DNA of 15,291 nucleotides from Nanobdellota archaeon (GTDB taxonomy: Archaea; Nanobdellota; Nanobdellia; Pacearchaeales; GW2011-AR1), in NCBI GenBank assembly GCA_030704765.1, contig JAUYDD010000024.1:1-15291 (forward strand), written 5' to 3'. Of the stretch, positions 5,821 through 11,460 are shown in pieces (position 1 is the stretch's first letter; every line of letters begins with the position of its first letter). The position numbers were made by a program, and so were the translations under genes. Below the pieces are notes generated by a model that was not told the DNA's origin, searched no databases, and saw only the letters and a program-made list of their open reading frames with translations.

Positions 5821-7215
5821 ATGGTCTTTGATTACAATAATATGGAACTAAAAAAATTATTGAAAAAAGCACTTGAATCAGCAAAACCAGAAGCTGAGAT
5901 AATGAAAAAGATAAACAAAGTTTCATCAGAATTGATAATAGAACTTAAAAATAAGATAAGGCAAAAGAAGATTTTAGCACAAGTGTTTGTTGGAGGAAGC
6001 TTGGCTAAGAACACTCTAGTAAAAACAGATGACAATATATATGATGTTGACATTTTCGTAAGATTCAATGAAAAATATCATCAAAAAAACGATGCACCAT
6101 CTCACTCTAAAGTATGCGATTTAAATGGTGCTCGTTTTTTAGCTGCTCGAGAATCACCACACTCTAAAGAGTGTGATTTTCAAGATTCTCGACATGAAAC
6201 AATGTCTGAGATATTATGCGATATTGTAAGCAATCATGCTTTTAAGATACATGGTTCAAGGGATTATTACCAATTAAAAAAAGACAATATAATTCTTGAG
6301 ATAATACCTGTATTGAAAATAAATAAACCAGAAAAAGCAAAAAATGTAACTGACCTGTCTTATTTTCATGTAAATTATGTATTAGAAAAAATAAAGAAAA
6401 GACCTAGACTTGCTGATGAAATAATATTAGCAAAAGCATTCATACATTCCCAGAATGCTTATGGAGCTGAGAGCTATATCCATGGTTTTTCAGGATATTC
6501 TGTTGAGTTATTAATACTTCATTATGAAAGTTTTTTAAAGTTCATCAAAGCTATTGCTGAATCAAAAGAGGACAAGATAATCATTGATGATAAGAAATTC
6601 TTTAAGAATAAAAATGAAGTCAAAAGAGAACTGAATGAAGCAAAACTTTTTTCACCTATAATACTGATTGACCCTACTAATAAAGAAAGAAATGCATTAT
6701 CAGGATTATCAAAAGAGATATTTGATAAATTCAAACTATCTTGCCAGGAATTCCTGAAAAAACCCAAGTCAAGTTTTTTTAAAAAAAAGAATGTTTCTGA
6801 TAAATTCAAAAATTATAGCAATCTAAGGGTAGTCTCTATTAAAACAAATAAACAAATAGGAGACATATCAGGAAGCAAATCCAAGAAATTCTATGATTTT
6901 TTCATCTTAAACCTGAAAAAAGATTTTATTATAAAAAAATCTGGATTTAATTACGATGAAAATGAGAATCTAGCTAAGTTCTATTTAGTCTTGGATAAAA
7001 AAGAGGATGATTTGATAAAAGGCCCTCCTATTGAAAGAATAGATAATCTTACTGCATTTAGAAAAGCTCATCCTGATTCCTATATAAAAGATGGAATAGC
7101 TTATGCTAAATTAAGCCATGACTTTTCTTTTGAAGAATATATAAAAAACTTCATAAAAAAGCAAGATAAAATACTTGATGAGATGAGTATTGAAGATATA
7201 AAGCTTGAAAAGTGA
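5821..7215 (+). CDS. cca: Archaeal CCA-adding enzyme (tRNA nucleotidyltransferase)
   Basis: This enzyme adds or repairs the 3' CCA of tRNA using CTP and ATP. It has the class I nucleotidyltransferase signature GGSLAKNT (58-65) followed by YDVDIFVRF with metal-binding D75 and D77. The third carboxylate is probably E160 (ILEIIPV), where Asp is common. The central and C-terminal parts (PRLADEIILAKAFIHSQNAYGAESYIHGFSG, split at about 195-225, and KGPPIE at about 400) match the archaeal family. The length of 464 residues is near the upper family size, partly because about 35 residues (91-126) between the catalytic strand and the next helix are encoded by two tandem palindromic elements. The frame stays open through them. 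No ribosome binding site is seen, so a leaderless transcript is likely. M8 is an alternative start. Confidence 0.9.
   Translation: MVFDYNNMELKKLLKKALESAKPEAEIMKKINKVSSELIIELKNKIRQKKILAQVFVGGSLAKNTLVKTDDNIYDVDIFVRFNEKYHQKNDAPSHSKVCDLNGARFLAARESPHSKECDFQDSRHETMSEILCDIVSNHAFKIHGSRDYYQLKKDNIILEIIPVLKINKPEKAKNVTDLSYFHVNYVLEKIKKRPRLADEIILAKAFIHSQNAYGAESYIHGFSGYSVELLILHYESFLKFIKAIAESKEDKIIIDDKKFFKNKNEVKRELNEAKLFSPIILIDPTNKERNALSGLSKEIFDKFKLSCQEFLKKPKSSFFKKKNVSDKFKNYSNLRVVSIKTNKQIGDISGSKSKKFYDFFILNLKKDFIIKKSGFNYDENENLAKFYLVLDKKEDDLIKGPPIERIDNLTAFRKAHPDSYIKDGIAYAKLSHDFSFEEYIKNFIKKQDKILDEMSIEDIKLEK
6080..6144. repeat. Palindromic element, copy B, in frame inside cca
   Basis: The left end ATCAAAAAAAC (6080-6090) is identical to that of the copy at 15151. 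The right end GTTTTTTAGCT (6134-6144) matches the inverted end at 9 of 11 positions. Inside, GCACCAT (6094-6100) pairs with ATGGTGC (6125-6131). Bases 6080-6112 align without gaps to 15151-15183 with 27 of 33 identities. The element is translated as part of the CCA-adding enzyme. Confidence 0.75.
6146..6195. repeat. Second palindromic element in cca, copy C
   Basis: CGAGAATC (6148-6155) pairs with GATTCTCG (6184-6191) and encloses CACACTCT-AA-AGAGTGTG (6158-6175). The core CACTCTAAAG repeats that of copy B immediately upstream. The right edge ATTCTCGACAT (6185-6195) recurs exactly at 14241-14251. Confidence 0.65.
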
Positions 7216-7221
7216 AGATAA

Positions 7222-8007
7222 TTAATCATCTGATTTTACAGCTTCATTGAACATGAATGCTAATGCTGTTGTGAAAAATGGTGCGTTCAACCATACAGCT
7301 AATTCTTCATCAGGAGAGCCTGCTTTTGATATTATGAACACGACCTGCTCATTATCTGATATAAAGAATTTAGCATCTATATTGATATTCTTTGCTTTTA
7401 TCTTAAACTTGTTATTGATATTCTTTATGTCTTTTTCATTTCCAGACAAAGCTATTTTCATTGTTATGTCTGCTCTTTTTAATCTATCGAACAATGATGA
7501 GAAGAATCTTGATTTTGATAAGACTTCCTGAACTGATGTGCAGATTATGACTTCTTTTTTTGAATTCTCCAATACTTCTTTAATATGATTATATATTGTA
7601 AGTTTTCCTTTTATTGCTCCTGATATATCTTCATGCCTTACAGGAATTATACCCACATTATAAAGCTCTTCTAATTCTGTGTATTCTTTTGTGTCTTTAA
7701 GTTTCAAAAGAGTATTTATTCTTTCTTCAGCATCTTTTTGAGCATTGGATTTTAATTTTTCTATTATAATTTTTGGTTTAACTGCAATATATTTCACAGG
7801 CTTACCAAGTTTCATCAAAGCGAACCCTTGTTTTTCCAGGCTTTCTAATACATCATAGGTCCTTGATCTTGGGACTCTTGATAACTCTGCTATCTCGCCT
7901 GCTGAAGCAACTCCTTTAGCTAATAGTGCTAACCATACTTTGGTCTCGTAAATATTAAGATTGAAATATTCTTTTATCTGAGCCACTAATTCAGGTTTTA
8001 TTATCAT
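7222..8007 (-). CDS. TrmB-family transcriptional regulator
   Basis: The N-terminal 85 residues are a classic TrmB winged helix: YETKVWLALLAKG, then the helix-turn-helix ASAGEIAELSRVPRSRTYDV, then LEKQGFALMKLGKPVKYIAV. A coiled segment (about 85-115) follows. The C-terminal part (about 130-255) contains KEVIICTSVQEVL and DAKFFISDNEQVVFIIS, the phospholipase-D-like sensor fold common in TrmB proteins. The length of 261 residues is typical. The ligand is unknown. It is divergent from the signal peptidase operon and ends six bases from the cca stop, so it converges on that gene. A TATA element 24-33 bases upstream and a TAACTA/TAGTTA palindrome in between suggest a leaderless, autoregulated transcript. 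Confidence 0.85.
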   Translation of the reverse strand: MIIKPELVAQIKEYFNLNIYETKVWLALLAKGVASAGEIAELSRVPRSRTYDVLESLEKQGFALMKLGKPVKYIAVKPKIIIEKLKSNAQKDAEERINTLLKLKDTKEYTELEELYNVGIIPVRHEDISGAIKGKLTIYNHIKEVLENSKKEVIICTSVQEVLSKSRFFSSLFDRLKRADITMKIALSGNEKDIKNINNKFKIKAKNINIDAKFFISDNEQVVFIISKAGSPDEELAVWLNAPFFTTALAFMFNEAVKSDD

Positions 8008-8014
8008 TTTATAG

Positions 8015-8040
8015 TAACTAATTTTTACTAGTTATAAAGT
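8015..8040 (-). promoter_or_regulatory. Promoter and candidate operator of the TrmB-like gene
   Basis: On the minus strand a TATA box (ACTTTATAAC, 8031-8040) lies 24-33 bases before the start codon, as in leaderless archaeal genes. An inverted repeat TAACTA (8015-8020) / TAGTTA (8029-8034) lies between TATA and start, the usual place for an autorepressor site. Confidence 0.5.
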
Positions 8041-8104
8041 ATAAAAAAATAGGCTTTATAAATCTTTTGTTTGTTGTCACTACATAATTAGAACAAAACA
8101 ACAA

Positions 8105-8119
8105 TATTTAAAAGGAGGG
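8105..8119 (+). promoter_or_regulatory. Promoter of the signal peptidase operon
   Basis: TATTTAAAA (8105-8113) lies 24-32 bases before the ATG at 8137, consistent with a TATA box and a leaderless start. GGAGGG (8114-8119) directly follows but is 17 bases from the ATG, too far for an ordinary ribosome binding site. It would lie upstream of the transcript start if the TATA call is right. Confidence 0.45.
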
Positions 8120-8136
8120 TTTTTACTTATAGGGGC

Positions 8137-8628
8137 ATGAGACTAGAAAAGATGTTCATTTTTGTATTGATATTTTTAATTGGATTTTTATTTGCTAATA
8201 TGATAAATTTCTATTTAGTATACGGGCTTGAGAACCCTTTTTCAAACAATATATTTTTTAATAACAATTCTAAAGAGGCCCCTTATGATTTTATAAAAGA
8301 AGATAAGATAGAGGTTTTTCAAGATAAGGTCATAATACATATTGATGGTGCGAGCTTATCTAGATATGCTCCTACTGGAAGCATGATTCCTGTTCTTGAT
8401 GAAGGGTCAAATGGAATAAGAATCAAACCAAGATCAGAAGAAGATGTACATATAGGAGATATTATAACTTTTGAAAAAGAAAATGAACTAATTGTGCATA
8501 GAGTTATTGAAAAAGGTATTGATGAAAAAGGAATATATTATATAACAAAAGGGGATAATAATGATATAGTTGATGGAAAAACAAGATTTAAAGATATTAA
8601 ATATATTACTATTGGAATATTGTGGTGA
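8137..8628 (+). CDS. Signal peptidase I, archaeal/Sec11 type
   Basis: This membrane-bound enzyme removes signal peptides from secreted proteins. One N-terminal membrane helix (about 5-28) anchors it. The catalytic serine lies in PTGSMIPVL (S82). The bacterial Lys is replaced by His in LIVHRVIE (H121), as in archaeal and ER (Sec11) enzymes, and the conserved acidic residue is in TKGDNND (D140). The length of 163 residues is short but complete. It begins an operon with the unknown gene six bases downstream. A presenilin-like intramembrane protease, a family that includes signal-peptide peptidases, converges on it about 550 bases away. The exact family symbol is left open. Confidence 0.88.
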   Translation: MRLEKMFIFVLIFLIGFLFANMINFYLVYGLENPFSNNIFFNNNSKEAPYDFIKEDKIEVFQDKVIIHIDGASLSRYAPTGSMIPVLDEGSNGIRIKPRSEEDVHIGDIITFEKENELIVHRVIEKGIDEKGIYYITKGDNNDIVDGKTRFKDIKYITIGILW

Positions 8629-8634
8629 TATAAA

Positions 8635-9114
8635 ATGGCTTCTAGAAAAGATTTTAAAAATCAAGCAAGGGCTGAGGATATATATAAAAATCTTCCTGAT
8701 TACCTTAGAGTTATAGATATAAATGTGTATAGAGTTTCATTAAAACCTCCTGTTAGAGAAAGAATAGAATTTATATTAATAGAAAAATATCCAAAGATAA
8801 CTGATGAAGAAACTGATTTAATATATGCAAGAGCAGCACTTGATTATCATGTATTAAGGAGGATGCAAAATTATGGAAGAACAAGAGATGAGATAATTTC
8901 TAGGATAGGAGAAATAGTTGAACAGGATAAATTCTTACTTGATTGGTATTTTGAATATCTTGAAACTAGGGCCAAAGCTTATAATCCTAAAAAAAGCAGG
9001 ACAATTGGAGAGATAATTGGTACGAAATTACTAAAAAAAGAAGTTAGTTTAGAAGAACTTATCAAAATATATGACCAAAGATTATTAAGGTTGATGATAT
9101 TGAAAAAAAGGTGA
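8635..9114 (+). CDS. Unrecognised 159-residue soluble protein
   Basis: I do not recognise this protein. It is mostly helical, highly charged and basic at both ends (MASRKDFKNQARAED and LRLMILKKR), without cysteines, membrane segments or a signal peptide. It starts six bases after the signal peptidase stop codon and is probably in the same transcript. Its codon use resembles that of its neighbours. The last five codons and the stop are repeated perfectly 54 bases downstream as part of a 20-base direct repeat. Confidence 0.7.
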   Translation: MASRKDFKNQARAEDIYKNLPDYLRVIDINVYRVSLKPPVRERIEFILIEKYPKITDEETDLIYARAALDYHVLRRMQNYGRTRDEIISRIGEIVEQDKFLLDWYFEYLETRAKAYNPKKSRTIGEIIGTKLLKKEVSLEELIKIYDQRLLRLMILKKR

Positions 9115-9170
9115 AATTTTTTCAACCATTCGGTTCTTACGAACCTCCATATATTGAAAAAAAGGTGAAA
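9097..9170. repeat. Direct repeat of a gene end flanking a small hairpin
   Basis: A 20-base sequence covering the last codons and stop of the upstream gene (9097-9116) is repeated exactly at 9151-9170. The 34 bases between hold GGTTC-TTAC-GAACC (9132-9145). TTTTTTCAA (9117-9125) pairs with TTGAAAAAA (9154-9162) around it. Besides being a repeat, this may act as a bidirectional terminator between the converging genes. Confidence 0.7.
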
Positions 9171-9174
9171 AAAG

Positions 9175-10110
9175 TTAAATCAGGTTAAATGACATAAGTA
9201 TCCAAGATAATATCATTGCCAAATAAATTCCTATTGTTATATAAGGCATTGCTGGATAGAATTTCCCTTTTTTTGCAAATATGAATAGATATAATAATGC
9301 AAATGTAGAAAATAATGCTATAATCAAAGGAGGTATTATAGAACCATAGGTTTTATAGAAGACTCCTGCTGCAATTATTGGAAACACTACATCTCCTCCG
9401 CCTAATATTGCTAGATGAACCTTAATCCTTGCTTTTTTAAATTCTTTTTCCAAGACCTTGTCACCTTTTTTCTTGAACTTATCCCTTATCTCCTTTATTT
9501 TTATCCTTTGTTTCCTATCTGTGTATGGAATGAAAAACCCTGTAAAAAACTTAAGATTATTTATCTGATAACGAGCCATCTTCTGCATGAACTCAGAATA
9601 CCATACAGCCCAGATATCATAAAGAGATATCAATAATAAGAACAATATTATTCCTAATACATTCAACATTGAAACAAGAACAGCTGCAATACCTGGATAT
9701 ATCAAGAGTTCAGTTATATTATGTATATACATGTCTCTTTTGAATATCTTCATATATGCTAATGGAAAAGCAAATATCAATGCAATGAACTGAGCATAAT
9801 TCAATTTAAAAATAAAAAATATTGCTGTAACTGAAAGGCCTATTGCAAGAACTGTCACTAAAAAAAACCATAATCTGATAAAAGTATCAGCCCTGAACCT
9901 TATCAATAGCAAGAACAAGAAAATAGCTATTATGAAAGAAATGATTATAGAAATAAAAGAGGTCTCTTGTTTAAGCTCTTTTGGAGGTTCCATTCCATAA
10001 GGAAGCTCTTTTCCTGGATTTTCATATACACTTATTACAAAAAGTCCAACTAACTGGGTTATAATGAACATTGACATTAATATTACTGTTACTTTTGTAT
10101 TGTGTTTCAT
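9175..10110 (-). CDS. Presenilin/signal-peptide-peptidase-like membrane protease
   Basis: The protein has about nine hydrophobic segments. The two catalytic aspartates of aspartyl intramembrane proteases are in SLYDIWAVW (Y164-D165, the YD motif) and ILGGGDVVFP (D240, the GxGD motif). The C-terminal PAL-like signature is PAMPYI (286-291). A long, basic cytoplasmic loop (195-232) lies between the two catalytic helices, as in archaeal presenilin homologues. The enzyme would cleave helices within the membrane, such as leftover signal peptides. It converges on the signal peptidase operon. The 5' leader contains two hairpins (10112-10138 and 10156-10175), and the likely TATA box lies about 100 bases upstream, so unlike its neighbours this gene probably has a structured leader. 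Confidence 0.88.
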   Translation of the reverse strand: MKHNTKVTVILMSMFIITQLVGLFVISVYENPGKELPYGMEPPKELKQETSFISIIISFIIAIFLFLLLIRFRADTFIRLWFFLVTVLAIGLSVTAIFFIFKLNYAQFIALIFAFPLAYMKIFKRDMYIHNITELLIYPGIAAVLVSMLNVLGIILFLLLISLYDIWAVWYSEFMQKMARYQINNLKFFTGFFIPYTDRKQRIKIKEIRDKFKKKGDKVLEKEFKKARIKVHLAILGGGDVVFPIIAAGVFYKTYGSIIPPLIIALFSTFALLYLFIFAKKGKFYPAMPYITIGIYLAMILSWILMSFNLI

Positions 10111-10111
10111 A

Positions 10112-10225
10112 ATCTACGAAACCTAAGGTTTCTTAGATGTATCTTCCTAAAATAGCTTACCTTGTTCAAGGTAAGTTGAATCCAGGAATATATCCAAGAC
10201 AAATATAGGTCACCTTTTTATTATA
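10112..10225 (-). promoter_or_regulatory. Structured leader and promoter of the presenilin-like gene
   Basis: Two hairpins lie in the leader: 10112-10123 with 10127-10138 (11 of 12 pairs, loop TAA) and CTTACCTT-GTTC-AAGGTAAG (10156-10175). On the minus strand TGTATATAATAAAA (about 10213-10226) is a plausible TATA box, which would give a leader of about 80 bases carrying both hairpins. They could be regulatory or further dispersed palindromes. The rest of 10111-10325 shows only AT-rich promoter-like sequence. Confidence 0.45.
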
Positions 10226-10296
10226 TACAGAGGAAATAAGGGTTTTTAAAAGTGTTTATAAACTTTTTAAAAAATATATTTTTTGCTATAGTCATG

Positions 10297-10304
10297 TTTA
10301 TATA
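10297..10304 (+). promoter_or_regulatory. TATA box of the 10326 gene
   Basis: TTTATATA lies 22-29 bases before the ATG and there is no ribosome binding site, so the transcript is probably leaderless. Confidence 0.55.
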
Positions 10305-10325
10305 TCAATAAAATTATTTAATAAA

Positions 10326-11315
10326 ATGATAATCGATGGATTTGAATTTGTAGCTGAAGGAAATGAGAAATTATGGATGAGAACTCCTTATCCAGTTACA
10401 CATAATGTTTGGGATTATTTTGCTTTAGATATATTTCCAGAGTTTGATGTTGATAGAGCAAATAAACTCTCAGGAAGAGATCCTCCTGCAAAATCAGGAG
10501 ACAGGTATTTGAATAGAATACTTTATCAAGATAAAGATGTTGCAGAAATTGCAGATGGACAAGAGGGAGAGTATTTTAGGCATGCGTGGTTACCTGATGA
10601 TAAAAGAAGAGGACTAGATATTCATGATTGGGGATTAATTTTAGTTCCTTCTGAATTTGAGCTTTATCTTGATAAAATTGAAGCTGGATTTCATAAAAAT
10701 CCTGAAGAAAAAAGAAAAACATTATATAGGCGAGCAAGTCAGGAAAGAACAACTTTAGAAAAATTATTTGCAAATTTTCATAAAGTTTTGACATCTAATT
10801 TAATTCCAGGCGGATTATATGCCTGTAATGACACTACAATAAATGATATTAGAAAATTTAGAGAAGAATTAGTTAAATGCTTTGATTCTAGATTAGCTTT
10901 GTATATTAGAGGAGATTTTGGAAAAGTTCCTTATTTTAATAAATCTATTTCTTCTTATCGAGCTTTAGAACGTCAAACTAGTTTAGATTTTATGAGAAAT
11001 TTAGATGATGTTTTATTGCAAGAAATGAGATTTGAAAACATAAACAGCCCTGCAAGAATATCTTCTAAAATGTATTCTATGTACAGACATTTATTAGAAT
11101 CAGAACCAAAAATAAGGACTGAAGCTAAGGAAACTCCAGAGCGTGAAGTATATGCTGATTTTTTTCTTACATCACTTGAAGAGCTTACACCCATTGAAGA
11201 GTTATCTCAAATAGAGTTTGATACTAGGGAAACTCCAGAGCGAAAAGCAGATGATGATTTTTTTCTTACACTTGAAGTTGAAGAGCTTACACCCCTTGAA
11301 GAACATCAAGAATAA
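10326..11315 (+). CDS. Unrecognised protein with a C-terminal 33-residue repeat
   Basis: I cannot assign a family to this 329-residue protein. It appears soluble: no signal peptide or membrane helix. Aromatic- and charge-rich segments include WMRTPYPVTHNVWDYFALD and DIHDWGLILVPSEFELYLD. From residue 269 an acidic tail holds two copies of a unit ETPER...DFFLT...EELTPxEE (starting at 269 and 302), encoded by a DNA tandem repeat with a 99-base period (11130-11201 and 11229-11303). Such a tail suggests a disordered, protein-binding end that expands by duplication. The stop codon touches the duplicated aCPSF1 3' end at 11314-11366, and the gene converges on aCPSF1. A clear TATA box precedes it. 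Confidence 0.7.
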   Translation: MIIDGFEFVAEGNEKLWMRTPYPVTHNVWDYFALDIFPEFDVDRANKLSGRDPPAKSGDRYLNRILYQDKDVAEIADGQEGEYFRHAWLPDDKRRGLDIHDWGLILVPSEFELYLDKIEAGFHKNPEEKRKTLYRRASQERTTLEKLFANFHKVLTSNLIPGGLYACNDTTINDIRKFREELVKCFDSRLALYIRGDFGKVPYFNKSISSYRALERQTSLDFMRNLDDVLLQEMRFENINSPARISSKMYSMYRHLLESEPKIRTEAKETPEREVYADFFLTSLEELTPIEELSQIEFDTRETPERKADDDFFLTLEVEELTPLEEHQE

Positions 11316-11366
11316 ATTATCTCAATCTAATAGTCTCTAAGTTTCTCGGCACATTTGTTTCAATAT
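11314..11366 (-). repeat. Duplicated 3' end of the aCPSF1 gene
   Basis: Bases 11314-11366 match 11458-11510, the real end of the aCPSF1 gene, at 49 of 53 positions. Read on the minus strand, the duplicate encodes the same last 15 residues and stop (IETNVPRNLETIRLR). All four differences are synonymous: GTT/GTG, CCT/CCG, AAT/AAC and CTA/TTA. It is separated from the gene by 91 bases of palindromes. Confidence 0.85.
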
Positions 11367-11460
11367 CTAGAAAATTAAAAAAATTTTCTAGCCCATCAAA
11401 AATCATAGAATCTGTTCCAGATTATCAAACCAGATTTTTGAGGTGAATATCATATTGAAA
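11367..11460. repeat. Palindromes between the two copies of the aCPSF1 end
   Basis: CTAGAAAATT-AAAAA-AATTTTCTAG (11367-11391) is a perfect 10-bp hairpin. TCAAAAATC (11396-11404) pairs with GATTTTTGA (11433-11441) around AATCTG-TTC-CAGATT (11409-11423). ATCATATTGAAA (11449-11460) is inverted at 11502-11513, so the true gene end lies inside a 12-bp inverted repeat. The outer ends are TIR-like (ATCAAAAA), resembling the other elements of the window. Confidence 0.7.

Noticed and set aside
9132..9145. GGTTC...GAACC resembling a tRNA T-arm.
   Set aside because: No acceptor, D or anticodon arms can be found around it and the loop is only four bases. No tRNA is seen anywhere in the window.
9415..9636. 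An open frame of 73 codons on the plus strand.
   Set aside because: It is antisense to the presenilin-like gene, has a low-complexity Phe/Leu-rich product and no promoter of its own. Similar antisense frames at 497-706, 6522-6809, 7247-7531 and 13406-13606 were rejected for the same reasons.
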